This document shows, piece after piece, positions 1-8,460 of a stretch of DNA of 64,000 nt. The DNA is from Streptosporangium pseudovulgare. Lineage in GTDB: Bacteria > Actinomycetota > Actinomycetes > Streptosporangiales > Streptosporangiaceae. Every line of letters begins with the position of its first letter. Position 1 is the first letter of the stretch. The stretch is from positions 496,001 through 560,000 of the forward strand of contig NZ_BMQJ01000001.1 in assembly GCF_014648055.1 (NCBI RefSeq). Direction: 5' to 3'. The notes beneath the pieces were generated by a model. The model saw nothing but the letters and a program-made list of their open reading frames with translations. It made no database searches and was not told the DNA's origin. The position numbers and the translations under genes were made by a program.

Positions 1-186
1 GATGCCCACCCGCTGCGAGACCCGGATGAAGGCGATCCTGCGCAGCGTGTCGCGGGTGAAGCGGCGCTGGTTGCCGGCCGTGCGGCGGCTGTGGATCAAC
101 CCCTTGGCCTCGTAGAAGTGCAGCGCCGAGACGGCGACGCCGCTGCGGGTCGCGAGCTGGCCGACGGTGAGTTCGGAGTTGGGCAC
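1..186 (-). CDS. soxR: SoxR-type MerR-family redox regulator (5' part, runs off the window)
   Basis: Only the first 62 residues are inside the window; the rest lies beyond base 1. The visible part is a MerR winged helix, with [20 protein letters not shown], then GLI and RTAGNQRR. This is the characteristic SoxR N-terminus, which binds DNA and responds to redox-active compounds through a C-terminal [2Fe-2S] cluster. That cysteine cluster is not visible here, so SoxR rather than another MerR protein rests on the N-terminal match. The GTG start at 186 is chosen because the nearby ATG at 194 is out of frame. There is no good ribosome site before the GTG, and a TACGAT -10-like hexamer lies only about 7 bases upstream, so the mRNA is probably leaderless. 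Confidence 0.8.
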   Translation of the reverse strand, partial: MPNSELTVGQLATRSGVAVSALHFYEAKGLIHSRRTAGNQRRFTRDTLRRIAFIRVSQRVGI

Positions 187-204
187 GGGCGCATCGTACC
201 GCGA

Positions 205-222
205 CCTCCACCAATCTTGAGG
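205..222. promoter_or_regulatory. Candidate SoxR box, with -10 element at 193-198
   Basis: The 18 bases CCTCCACCAATCTTGAGG match the enterobacterial soxS SoxR box at 13 of 18 positions, including both outer CCTC/GAGG arms. It lies just upstream of the SoxR gene and next to a TACGAT hexamer on the minus strand, so autoregulation is likely. No other gene start is near. The match is by eye. Confidence 0.5.
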
Positions 223-299
223 TTCCACGGCGGCGGCACGGCGTTCACGCCGACGGGACACCGGAGACCTCGCCGGGCCGCGCGGGAACCGCGGTGCCC

Positions 300-1295
300 T
301 CACCTCCCGAGGGTGCTCTCCCGGGGCACGAGGCGGTAGCCGGCCCGCGCCTCCCGGGGAGGCTGGCCCGGCCGGCCGTCGATGCGCTGCCGGAGCAGGT
401 CGACCGCGATGCGGGCCAGCTCCGCCTTGTCGGGGGCGACGGTGGTGAGGGTCGGCGTGCTGTAGCGGCCGTCCTCGATGTCGTCGAGCCCGGCCAGTGC
501 GACGTCCTCGGGCACCCGCAGCCCCGCGGCGAGGATCGTGCGCATCGCGCCCAGCGCCAGCAGGTCGTTGAAGCAGAACACCGCGTCGGGCCGCGGGTCC
601 AGGGCCAGCAGGCCGGCCATCGCCGCCGCGCCCTCGGCCCGGTGGTAGCGCTCCACCTTCGCGACCGTCTCGGGCAGGCCGTGCTCGGCCAGGGCCTGGC
701 GGTACCCGGCCAGGCGGAGCGGCGCCGTGCCGCTGGCGGAGTTGTCCTGCGCGCCGAGGGCGGCGATGCGGGTGCGGCCGAGGCCGATCAGGTGCTCGGT
801 GACGTCGCGGGCCGCCCGGACGTTGTCGATGGCGACGTGGTCGGCCGGGCCGTCGTGGATCCGCTCGCCGAGCAGGACGAGGGCGGTGTCGTCGGTGCGG
901 GCCGCCAGTTCCTCGGCTCCGATCGCGAAGGGGGTCAGGATGACCCCGTCCACCCGGTGGTCGCGGACCCCGTCGAGGACCCGCCGCTCCCGGTCCAGGT
1001 CGCCGTCGGTCTGCTCGATGACGACCAGCCACCGGTGCTCGGCCGCGGCGTCGATGACGAACCGGGACAGCTCCGCGAAGTAGGGCGCGTCGAGCTCCGG
1101 CAGGGCCAGGGCGATCACGCCGGTGCGCCCGCGCCGCAGGTTCCGCGCCGACAGGTTGGGGCGGTAGTCGAGCTCGGCGAGCACCTTCTCCACCTTCGCC
1201 CGGGTCTCGGGCGAGACGTGGGCGTACCCGTTGACGACGTTGGAGACGGTCTTCACCGACACCCCCGCCAGGCGCGCGATGTCGCGCAGGCTCAC
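300..1295 (-). CDS. LacI-family transcriptional repressor of the arabinoside locus
   Basis: The 331-residue protein begins with a LacI helix-turn-helix ([20 protein letters not shown]), followed by a hinge helix and a periplasmic-binding-protein-like effector domain ending near [11 protein letters not shown]. The length is normal for the family. Two GTG starts are possible. The one at 1295 is preferred because GAGGA lies 7 bases upstream; the alternative at 1301 has no such site. The gene is divergent from an alpha-L-arabinofuranosidase and an ABC sugar importer, so it most likely represses that operon and its own transcription until an arabinose-containing sugar binds. The open frame continues far upstream on the minus strand, but that extension is antisense to the GH51 gene and is not coding. 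Confidence 0.9.
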   Translation of the reverse strand: MSLRDIARLAGVSVKTVSNVVNGYAHVSPETRAKVEKVLAELDYRPNLSARNLRRGRTGVIALALPELDAPYFAELSRFVIDAAAEHRWLVVIEQTDGDLDRERRVLDGVRDHRVDGVILTPFAIGAEELAARTDDTALVLLGERIHDGPADHVAIDNVRAARDVTEHLIGLGRTRIAALGAQDNSASGTAPLRLAGYRQALAEHGLPETVAKVERYHRAEGAAAMAGLLALDPRPDAVFCFNDLLALGAMRTILAAGLRVPEDVALAGLDDIEDGRYSTPTLTTVAPDKAELARIAVDLLRQRIDGRPGQPPREARAGYRLVPRESTLGR

Positions 1296-1400
1296 TCCCA
1301 CGTCCTCGTCCCGTCCTCCCCGGTCGCGCTGCCTTCCCGGCCCGCGCGAGATGCGAACCCGTTGATCGTAACGCCCGGATATCGACTGCGGCAGCGACTG

Positions 1401-1429
1401 TTTACAACGTTGAAACAACGTTGTACAAA
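1401..1429. promoter_or_regulatory. LacI-type operator: tandem palindromic ACAACGTTG repeats
   Basis: Two copies of ACAACGTTG (1404-1412 and 1415-1423) are separated by AA, and each is nearly self-complementary. TTTAC before and TACAAA after extend the partial symmetry. The element lies between the divergent LacI and arabinofuranosidase genes. A TTGAAA hexamer (1410-1415) that could serve as a -35 box for the rightward operon lies inside it, so a bound repressor would block transcription. It is the natural target of the adjacent LacI protein. Confidence 0.65.
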
Positions 1430-1469
1430 CTTCCCTATTCACGCAAGCCCCCGCAAGAAGAGGTCTGCC

Positions 1470-2984
1470 GTGCCCCCCTCCGCCCGCCTCACCCTGGACC
1501 CCGCCTTCCGGATCGGCCCGGTGGAGCCCCGGCTCTTCGGCTCGTTCGTCGAGCACATGGGCCGCTGCGTCCACACCGGCGTCTTCGAGCCCGGCCACCC
1601 CCTGGCCGACGCCGACGGCTTCCGCACCGACGTGCTGGAGCTGACCCGCGAGCTCGGGGTCACCGTGGTCCGCTACCCCGGCGGCAACTTCGTCTCCAAC
1701 TACCGCTGGGAGGACGGGGTCGGCCCCGTCCGGGAGCGGCCCACCCGCCTGGACCTGGCGTGGCGGAGCCTGGAGGGCAACCGCTTCGGCCTGAACGAGT
1801 TCATGGCGTGGGCCGCCAAGGCCGGGGCGGAGCCGATGATGGCGCTCAACCTGGGCACCCGCGGCGTAGCCGAGGCGCTGGAGCTGGTGGAGTACGCCAA
1901 CTACCCCGGCGGCACCGCCCTGTCGGAGCTGCGCCGCTCGCACGGCGTGGACAAGCCGCACGACGTGCGGCTGTGGTGCCTGGGCAACGAGCTGGACGGC
2001 CCCTGGCAGATGGGGCACAAGACCGCCGCCGAGTACGGCCGGCTCGCCGCCGAGACCGCGCGGGCGCTCAAGCGCTTCGACCCCGGCCTGTCCCTGGTGG
2101 CCTGCGGCAGCTCCAACAGCGGCATGCCGACGTTCGGCTCGTGGGAGGCCGAGGTGCTGGAGGCCACCTACGAGATGGTCGACTACATCTCGCTGCACGC
2201 CTACTACGACCCCACGGACGGCGACGCCGACTCCTTCCTGGCCAGCGGCGCCGACATGGACCACATGATCCGCTCCATCGCCGCCACCGCCGACCACGTC
2301 GGCGCGAAGCTGCGCAGCAGGAAGAAGATCATGCTCTCCTTCGACGAGTGGAACGTCTGGTACCAGAGCCGGTTCGGCGGCGAGTCCTCGCTGGGGTGGG
2401 CCGAGCACCCCCGGCTGATCGAGGACACCTACGACGTCACCGACGCGGTCGTCGTCGGCAGCCTGCTGATCACGCTGCTGCGCAACGCCGACCGGGTCGG
2501 CGTCGCCTGCCAGGCCCAGCTCGCCAACGTCATCGCCCCGATCAGGACCGAGCCCGGCGGCCCGGCCTGGCGGCAGACCATCTTCCACCCGTTCGCGCTG
2601 ACCGCCCGGCACGCCCGCGGCCAGGTGCTGCGGGTGGAGCCCGAGTGCGCGGTGATCCCCACCGCCAGGTACGGCGACGTCCCGGCGATCTGGGCCACCG
2701 CCACGCACGACGAGGCGACCGGCGAGACGACGCTCTTCGCCGTCAACCGCGACCGGAACGCCCCGTGCGACCTGGAGGTCGCCCTTCCCGGGGGAATGCG
2801 GGCGGTGGAGCACCTGGAGCTCGCCGACGACGACCCCTCGGCCGTCAACTCCGCCGAGGCGCCCGGCCGCGTCGCCCCCCGCCCCGGCTCCGGCGCCCGC
2901 GTCGAGGGCCGCCGCGCCTCGCTCCGGCTCTCCCCCTCCTCGTGGAACATCGTCCGCTTCGCCCTCGCGTCCCCCCAGGAGTGA
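1470..2984 (+). CDS. GH51 alpha-L-arabinofuranosidase (intracellular)
   Basis: The 504-residue enzyme removes terminal alpha-L-arabinofuranosyl units from arabino-oligosaccharides. It has the family 51 layout: an N-terminal (beta/alpha)8 barrel and a C-terminal beta domain. The acid/base glutamate is E174 in GNELDGPW and the nucleophile is E293 in FDEWNVWY, a spacing typical of GH51. No signal peptide is present, so it acts in the cytoplasm on imported oligosaccharides. The GTG start at 1470 has AGAGG 6 bases upstream. It is the first gene of an operon with the ABC importer that follows after 2 bases, under the LacI operator at 1401-1429. Confidence 0.93.
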   Translation: MPPSARLTLDPAFRIGPVEPRLFGSFVEHMGRCVHTGVFEPGHPLADADGFRTDVLELTRELGVTVVRYPGGNFVSNYRWEDGVGPVRERPTRLDLAWRSLEGNRFGLNEFMAWAAKAGAEPMMALNLGTRGVAEALELVEYANYPGGTALSELRRSHGVDKPHDVRLWCLGNELDGPWQMGHKTAAEYGRLAAETARALKRFDPGLSLVACGSSNSGMPTFGSWEAEVLEATYEMVDYISLHAYYDPTDGDADSFLASGADMDHMIRSIAATADHVGAKLRSRKKIMLSFDEWNVWYQSRFGGESSLGWAEHPRLIEDTYDVTDAVVVGSLLITLLRNADRVGVACQAQLANVIAPIRTEPGGPAWRQTIFHPFALTARHARGQVLRVEPECAVIPTARYGDVPAIWATATHDEATGETTLFAVNRDRNAPCDLEVALPGGMRAVEHLELADDDPSAVNSAEAPGRVAPRPGSGARVEGRRASLRLSPSSWNIVRFALASPQE

Positions 2985-2986
2985 CA

Positions 2987-4327
2987 ATGACCAGTCCGCT
3001 TTCCCGCCGCTCTTTCCTCGGCCTCTCGGGGGCCGTGGGACTCACCGCCGCGCTGACCGCCTGCGGAGGCGGCACCAAGATCGGGGCGGGCTCCTCCGCG
3101 CCCGCCTCCCCCGCGCCGGCGTTCTCCGGCGGGGAGTACACCGGCCCCAAGGTGACGCTCGACTACTGGAACGGCTTCACCGGCGGCGACGGCCCGCACA
3201 TGCGGAAGATGCTGGACGAGTTCAACAAGCAGTTCGCCGGCCGCATCGAGGTCCGCAACGTCACCCGGCGCTGGGAGGACCTCTATCCGGCGATGCCGAC
3301 GGCCATCGCCGCGGGCAAGGGCCCGGACGTGGCGGTCGTCCACATCGACTGGGTCGGCACCTTCGCCGCCCGCAGGACGCTGCTGCCGCTGGACGACGTG
3401 GTGAGCTCGCTCGGGCTGACCGAGTCCGACTACATCCCCGCCATCTGGAAGGCCGGCGTCTACCAGGACCAGCGCTACAGTGTGCCGCTGGACGTGCACT
3501 GCCTGGCCGACTACTGGAACACCGAGCACCTGGACAAGATCGGGCTGAAGGAGGCTCCCACCGACCGGGAGGGCTACGAGAAGGCGCTGACGGAGCTGAA
3601 GAAGGCCGGCGTCGCCAACCCGTTCTGGATGCCGAACAAGTGGCCGGCGCACCTGATGTTCATGAGCCTGCTGTGGCAGTTCGGCGGCGACCTCTACAGC
3701 GAGGACGGCGCCAGGGCGCTGTGGGGCGGGCCGGAGGGCGAGAAGGCCCTGGCCTGGATGGTCGAGCAGATCGACAGGGGCCACAGCCCCGCCGAGGTCG
3801 CCCAGGACAGCCAGTACGCCGCCTTCAAGAACGGCAAGGTCAGCCTCACCTGGGACGGCATCTGGCAGATCAACGACCTGAAGACCAACGCCCCGTCGCT
3901 GAAGTGGGGCATGTCCCCGATCCCGAACATCGGCGGCACCGCCGCCATGTGGAGCTCCTCGCACAACTTCGTGATGACCTCCCAGGCCGGCAAAGACCCC
4001 AACAAGGTCCAGGCCGCCAAGTTCTTCATCGACCACATGGGCCGCCTGTCGGCCGAGTGGGCCAGGGCCGGCATGATCCCGGCCCGCAACTCCGCCCGCC
4101 AGGACCCGCAGATCGCCGATCTGCCGCAGATCAAGCTGGCCGCCGACCCGGACGTGTTCCACTTCATCCCCGCCATCCCGGGCGTCGGCGACGTGCAGAG
4201 CAAGGCTCTCGAACTGGCCGTCGCCAAGGCCGTGCTGAAGCAGTCGTCCCCCGCCGAAGCGCTGAAGGAGGGCGTGGCCTCAGCGGACAAGCTGCTGGCC
4301 GACAACAAGCGGAAGTACGGTCGGTGA
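2987..4327 (+). CDS. ABC sugar-importer substrate-binding lipoprotein
   Basis: The 446-residue protein has a twin-arginine-like leader (SRRSFLGLSG) and a lipobox ending at C26 (LTAC). It is therefore likely exported by Tat and anchored as a lipoprotein. The rest is a family 1 extracellular solute-binding protein with a normal length. It starts 2 bases after the GH51 stop and is followed by two permeases, so it is the capture component for an arabinose-containing oligosaccharide. The substrate is inferred from the GH51 neighbour only. Confidence 0.92.
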   Translation: MTSPLSRRSFLGLSGAVGLTAALTACGGGTKIGAGSSAPASPAPAFSGGEYTGPKVTLDYWNGFTGGDGPHMRKMLDEFNKQFAGRIEVRNVTRRWEDLYPAMPTAIAAGKGPDVAVVHIDWVGTFAARRTLLPLDDVVSSLGLTESDYIPAIWKAGVYQDQRYSVPLDVHCLADYWNTEHLDKIGLKEAPTDREGYEKALTELKKAGVANPFWMPNKWPAHLMFMSLLWQFGGDLYSEDGARALWGGPEGEKALAWMVEQIDRGHSPAEVAQDSQYAAFKNGKVSLTWDGIWQINDLKTNAPSLKWGMSPIPNIGGTAAMWSSSHNFVMTSQAGKDPNKVQAAKFFIDHMGRLSAEWARAGMIPARNSARQDPQIADLPQIKLAADPDVFHFIPAIPGVGDVQSKALELAVAKAVLKQSSPAEALKEGVASADKLLADNKRKYGR

Positions 4328-5265
4328 GCGGCCCGCCTGCCAGGGTGGAGGACCCGTCCGGGGCGGCGTCCCCGGGCGGGTCCCCCCGGACCGCGGGCAG
4401 GATGCGGTCCTGGACGCCGTACGCGTTCTGCGCCCCCTACCTCGTGCTGTTCGCCGTCTTCATGGTCCTGCCGATCGGCTTCGGGTTCTGGACGAGCCTG
4501 CACGAGTGGGACATCAACCTGCCGGCCAAGCCGTTCGTCGGGCTGGAGAACTACACCGACCTGTTCGACCCGGGGAGCGTCGACGGGTCGCGGTTCTGGT
4601 CGGCGATGCGGGCCACCGGGATCTTCACCGTCTTTTCCGTCCCGCTGCTGATCCTGCTGCCGCTGCTGGTGGCGCTGCTGATGAACGGCCGGTTCAGGGG
4701 GCGCAACCTCTACCGGGCCGTCTACTTCACCCCCTATGTGCTGGGCGTCGTGGTCGTCGGCGTCGTCTGGCAGTTCCTGCTGGACGGCAACATCGGCCTG
4801 GTCAACCACTACCTGGGCCTGGACGTGCAGTGGACCACCGACGTGCCGGCCGCCTGGGTCGCCCTCGTCGGGGTGACGGTGTGGTGGACGCTCGGCCTGA
4901 ACGCGGTGATCTTCCTCGCCGGGCTGCAGGACATCCCCCGGGAGCTGCACGAGGCGGCGATGGTGGACGGCGCCTCGGCCTGGGACCGGTTCCGCGCGGT
5001 GACCCTGCCCGGCCTGCGGCCGGTCATGCTGTTCGTGGTCAACACCACGATCCTGGCCTCGGCCAACATGTTCGGCCAGTCCTACCTCATCACCCGGGGC
5101 GCCCCCGCGGACCAGACCAAGACGGCGATCTACCTGATCGCCGAGACCGGCCTGCGCCAGTTCGACATGGGCACCGCCTCGGCGATGAGCTTCATCCTCG
5201 CCGCCTTCCTGATGGTGGCCAGCGGGCTGGTCTTCGGCGCGTTCCGGGACAGGAGGAAGGCATGA
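4324..5265 (+). CDS. ABC sugar permease, MalF/UgpA type
   Basis: The 313-residue membrane protein has about six hydrophobic segments. Its cytoplasmic EAA loop begins HEAAMVDGAS and continues to LPGLRP, the site that contacts the ATPase. The GTG start overlaps the preceding stop by 4 bases, which indicates translational coupling. About 30 hydrophilic residues precede the first membrane segment, and an internal Met at 4402 is an alternative start. No ATPase gene follows. In actinomycetes such importers often share a single MsiK-type ATPase encoded elsewhere, which is the likely case here. Confidence 0.9.
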   Translation: MSGPPARVEDPSGAASPGGSPRTAGRMRSWTPYAFCAPYLVLFAVFMVLPIGFGFWTSLHEWDINLPAKPFVGLENYTDLFDPGSVDGSRFWSAMRATGIFTVFSVPLLILLPLLVALLMNGRFRGRNLYRAVYFTPYVLGVVVVGVVWQFLLDGNIGLVNHYLGLDVQWTTDVPAAWVALVGVTVWWTLGLNAVIFLAGLQDIPRELHEAAMVDGASAWDRFRAVTLPGLRPVMLFVVNTTILASANMFGQSYLITRGAPADQTKTAIYLIAETGLRQFDMGTASAMSFILAAFLMVASGLVFGAFRDRRKA

Positions 5266-5342
5266 CCGGGGCCCTCGGGAAGGAAGGCGGGAAAGCCGTG
5301 ACCGTGACCCCCACGATCTCCGCGGAGGGGGTGAAGCCGTGA
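5262..5342 (+). CDS. 26-residue coupling ORF between the two permeases
   Basis: This short frame begins with an ATG overlapping the stop of the first permease (ATGA) and ends with a TGA overlapping the GTG start of the second permease (GTGA). It encodes a hydrophilic 26-residue peptide starting MTGALGKEGGK. It has no recognisable domain. Its likely role, if any, is to carry ribosomes across the 73-base gap and keep the two permeases in step. It could also be chance in a GC-rich spacer. Confidence 0.35.
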   Translation: MTGALGKEGGKAVTVTPTISAEGVKP

Positions 5343-6175
5343 CCGGGGACGTCCGCCGGCTGCGCCGTACCCTGCTGCACCTGGTCCTCGCGGTGATCGC
5401 GGCGCTCTACCTGAGCCCGCTCGTCTACATGGTCGTCACCTCTTTCAAGACCCGCGAGGCCGCCGGCTCGACGGAGCCGCGGTGGGTGCCCGACCCGGTG
5501 ACGCTCGACGCCTACCGGGAGATCCTCGGCAGCGCCGACAGCCCGGCGTTGCGCTGGTTCCTCAACAGCCTGGCCGCCGCCACCGGGCACGCGGTGCTCG
5601 TCCTGGTCACCGCCACGCCCGCCGCCTACGCGCTGGCCCGGCTCCGCTTCCGCGGCCGGAACCTGCTCTTCGGGACGATCGTGGCCACGCTGTTCGTGCC
5701 GCCGGTGGTGCTGCTGATCCCCAACTTCCTGATCGTCAACGAGCTGGCGTGGGTGGACAGCCTGCCCGCGGTGATCGTCCCGGCCGCGGCCGGCGCGTTC
5801 GGGGTGTTCTTCCTGCGGCAGTTCTTCATCACGCTGCCCGGGGAGCTGGAGGAGGCCGCGGAGCTGGACGGCGGCAACCGGTGGCAGATCTTCACCGCCA
5901 TCGCGCTGCCGCTGGCCCGCCCCGCGCTGGTGACGCTGTTCCTGCTGTCGTTCCTGACGAACTGGAACGACTTCCTGTGGCCGCTGTACGTGCTGCTCAG
6001 CCCCGAGTCGCTGACCCTGCCCGCGGGCCTGGGCAACTTCCAGAGCGCCAACAGCGTCCGCTACGACCTGCTGATGGCCGGCGCGGTGATCGCCAGCGCC
6101 CCGGTGATCGTCCTCTATCTCGTCGCCCAGCGCTGGGTGATCGAGGGCATCTCCCGCTCGGGCCTGAAGGGGTGA
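5339..6175 (+). CDS. ABC sugar permease, MalG/UgpE type
   Basis: The 278-residue inner-membrane protein has about six membrane segments and the EAA loop EEAAELDGGNRWQIF. It pairs with the permease at 4324 to form the import channel. The GTG start at 5339 overlaps the preceding mini-ORF stop. It is the last gene of the GH51 importer operon, and the next gene starts after about 105 bases. Length and topology are normal. Confidence 0.91.
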   Translation: MTGDVRRLRRTLLHLVLAVIAALYLSPLVYMVVTSFKTREAAGSTEPRWVPDPVTLDAYREILGSADSPALRWFLNSLAAATGHAVLVLVTATPAAYALARLRFRGRNLLFGTIVATLFVPPVVLLIPNFLIVNELAWVDSLPAVIVPAAAGAFGVFFLRQFFITLPGELEEAAELDGGNRWQIFTAIALPLARPALVTLFLLSFLTNWNDFLWPLYVLLSPESLTLPAGLGNFQSANSVRYDLLMAGAVIASAPVIVLYLVAQRWVIEGISRSGLKG

Positions 6176-6280
6176 GGGGCGCCCTAGCGGGCCGGGGCCG
6201 GGGCGGAATGGGCTCCCGGCCCCGGGGTACGGACGGAGTCCGGCCGGAGGGCCCGGGCGGATGACGGTGAGAATGGGCGC

Positions 6281-7126
6281 ATGACGAGAGCACTGGTGCT
6301 GGGCGGCGGAGGAATCGCGGGCATCGCCTGGGAGGCGGGGATCGTGGCGGGTCTGCGGGAGGCGGGCCTGGACCTGGGAGAGGCCGGCCTGGTGGTCGGC
6401 ACCTCGGCCGGGTCGGTGGTGGGGGCGCTCGTCGCCACCGGGGCCGACCTGGAGAGCGCGGTCGCCGCCGAGGCGGACGGGACGACCGGAGCCGGCGGGA
6501 CGGGCGCCGGGACGGCGGCGCGGCCTGCCGTGGACATGGAGCCGGTGATGGCCGCCTTCGGCCTGCTGTACGACCCGTCGCTGGAGCCGCGGGAGGCCCG
6601 GCGGCGGATCGGCGAGCTGGCCCTGGCCGCCGAGGGCGCCGCCCGGATCGAGTCGGTCGGCGAGCGGCTGCCGGTGCAGGAGTGGCCGGACCGCCGGCTG
6701 CTGATCACCGCGGTCGACGCCGGGACCGGCGAGTTCACGGTCTGGGACCGCGGCTCCGGCGCGCCGCTGGCCGCGGCGGTCGCCTCCAGCTGCGCGGTCC
6801 CCTGCGTCTTCGCGCCGGTGGAGATCGGCGGGCGCCGCTACATGGACGGCGGGGTGCGCTCGGCCACCAACGCCGACCTGGCGGCGGGCAGCTCGGCCGT
6901 GGTCGTCCTGGAGCCGCTGGCGCACTTCACGCCCAGGACGCGCTACCGGGACGAGGTCGCCGAGCTGGGCGGCGTCCCGGTGGCCCACGTGGCGCCCGAC
7001 GAGGCGGCCGTCGCCGTGTTCGGCGCCGACGTCCTCGACCCGGGTTTGTGGAAGCCCGCCTTCGAGGCCGGCCTCGCCCAGGCGGCCGCGGTCGCGGGCG
7101 AGGTGGCCCGGGTCTGGCGGGCCTGA
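6281..7126 (+). CDS. Patatin-like phospholipase / acyl hydrolase
   Basis: The 281-residue protein has all patatin landmarks: the glycine-rich oxyanion loop GGGGIAG (8-14), the nucleophile S42 in GTSAGS and the catalytic D189 in DGG. It should hydrolyse lipid acyl esters with a Ser-Asp dyad. No signal peptide is visible, so it is probably cytoplasmic. An Ala/Gly/Thr-rich insert around residues 60-85 lies between the nucleophile and the second half. It stands alone, convergent with the next gene. The physiological lipid is unknown. Confidence 0.88.
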   Translation: MTRALVLGGGGIAGIAWEAGIVAGLREAGLDLGEAGLVVGTSAGSVVGALVATGADLESAVAAEADGTTGAGGTGAGTAARPAVDMEPVMAAFGLLYDPSLEPREARRRIGELALAAEGAARIESVGERLPVQEWPDRRLLITAVDAGTGEFTVWDRGSGAPLAAAVASSCAVPCVFAPVEIGGRRYMDGGVRSATNADLAAGSSAVVVLEPLAHFTPRTRYRDEVAELGGVPVAHVAPDEAAVAVFGADVLDPGLWKPAFEAGLAQAAAVAGEVARVWRA

Positions 7127-7257
7127 CCGCCGCCGCGCGGCCGGGGCCGGTCGTGCGGCCAGGACCGGTGGCGCGGCGGGCGGCGGGCCCGGCGCGGCAG
7201 GGCCGTACGGCGCGCTTCCCCGGTCTCGCGGGCGGCGGGCCGTACGGCGGCGCGGTG

Positions 7258-7917
7258 TCAGGGCAGGCAGCCGCGCACGCCGTACTTCGCGCCCCGGTTG
7301 AAGGAGGAGGTGCGCTGGGCGGCGGTGCCGTGGTCGGTCACGTCGGTCCAGGACGTCTCGTCGCCCAGCCTCCGGTGGATCTCGGCGATCTCCTCCAGGT
7401 CGCCCCGCTCGAACCGCAGCACGCCGTCGGCCGCGGCGCCGTACAGCACGGCGCCGGCCAGGCAGTCGGCCTGGAGCTCGTAGGTGGACATCACCAGCGA
7501 GTCGCGCAGCCGCGCCTGCACGGCGTGGCCCCACTCGTGGGCGACGACGAGGTACACCCACGCGTCGCCGATGCGGTACCCCTCTGCCATGAGGTCGAGG
7601 TCCCAGGCGATGTAGTCGTCCTCGATGCAGTACCAGGCGTTGTCGTAGCCGAGGCGCCGGCCTCCGCACAGCGGCGGCTTCGTCACGCCCCTGCGGTAGC
7701 CGCCGTACACGGCCGGGGGGTCGTACTTGCCGGTGAAGAACCGCGACCAGTGGGTCCGCCAGTAGCCGTCCACGACGTAGACCGCCGTGGAGACGTCCTG
7801 ACCCATGTCGTCCGCGCTCCGCGCAGCCGCCGTGGCCGGGCCCGCCGGACCGGCCACCGCGGCCAGGGATGACAGGGCGACCACGAGGCAGAGCGCCTTC
7901 CACCGCCGCACGCGCAC
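7258..7917 (-). CDS. Secreted neutral zinc metallopeptidase
   Basis: The 219-residue protein has a Sec signal peptide (about residues 1-31, ending ATAAA). The zinc motif is H127-E-W-G-H131, followed by Y-ELQAD-C (147-152), whose acidic residue is the probable third zinc ligand. This HExxH...ELQADC pattern is that of the neutral zinc metallopeptidase group also found in bacterial YpfJ-like proteins. A second copy of the same architecture lies at 39524. The substrate is unknown. The start is the only Met that gives a complete leader. Confidence 0.8.
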   Translation of the reverse strand: MRVRRWKALCLVVALSSLAAVAGPAGPATAAARSADDMGQDVSTAVYVVDGYWRTHWSRFFTGKYDPPAVYGGYRRGVTKPPLCGGRRLGYDNAWYCIEDDYIAWDLDLMAEGYRIGDAWVYLVVAHEWGHAVQARLRDSLVMSTYELQADCLAGAVLYGAAADGVLRFERGDLEEIAEIHRRLGDETSWTDVTDHGTAAQRTSSFNRGAKYGVRGCLP

Positions 7918-8081
7918 AGAAGCCTCCCGCCGGCCGGATCCTGCCTCGAAAGTAGGCGCGGATCGGGCGCGGCGGAAGACCGCGGAGCCGTATGGACGAA
8001 AGTTCTGCGAAGGGGCCGGAGGCCGGGCACATCACCGGCCCCCGCCGCGGCGCGCGGTCGCGACGGGGGCCGGCCGTACGG

Positions 8082-8303
8082 TCACCGCTGCCGGGCGCCC
8101 TCGCGCAGCCGTTCCGGATCGACGTCGCGCTCGGGGTGGCGGCGCAGGTACTCCTGCTCCAGCTCCCCGGTGCGCGTGGTGTGGTTCGCCAGCGCGTCGT
8201 CCGATCCGTGCATGAGCGTCTCCGTCCGCGTCTCGTGCATGTGCCGCAGCTCGCGGAGCAGGTCTTCCTCGGAGAGGTCCTTCGGGTCGATTCCCATCGT
8301 CAT
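8082..8303 (-). CDS. Small conserved actinobacterial protein (DUF6158-like)
   Basis: The 73-residue charged soluble protein contains DLSEEDLLRELRHMHETR and EQEYLRRHPERDVDPERLR. This resembles the small helical actinobacterial family I recall as DUF6158; I could not run a search. No function is known. An AGGCGAG sequence lies close upstream of the ATG at 8303. It stands alone between the zinc peptidase and a divergent LysR gene. Confidence 0.7.
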   Translation of the reverse strand: MTMGIDPKDLSEEDLLRELRHMHETRTETLMHGSDDALANHTTRTGELEQEYLRRHPERDVDPERLREGARQR

Positions 8304-8385
8304 AGGGACTCGCCTACCCCGTCACCGCCCTCCCTCACCTTCCTCTCTCCCCTCCCGTCCCGCGCTGACGATCCCACCCACACCC

Positions 8386-8412
8386 GATTTCACTAAATTC
8401 CGTCAGATTTCA
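8386..8412. promoter_or_regulatory. Two GATTTCA repeats in the LysR upstream region
   Basis: GATTTCA occurs at 8386-8392 and again at 8406-8412, exactly 20 bases apart, so both copies face the same side of the helix. A TATACC hexamer follows at 8433-8438. The block is AT-rich for this genome. It could be the autoregulatory site of the LysR protein starting at 8461. Confidence 0.35.
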
Positions 8413-8460
8413 TGACTCAGCCACATTGCGGGTATACCGCCGTCGCTTTACCGTCCCGGT

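Noticed and set aside
300-2987. Very long minus-strand frame reading through the LacI gene and across the GH51 gene
   Set aside because: Only the LacI part has protein-like sequence. The rest mirrors the codon bias of the GH51 gene, whose catalytic motifs prove the plus strand is coding.
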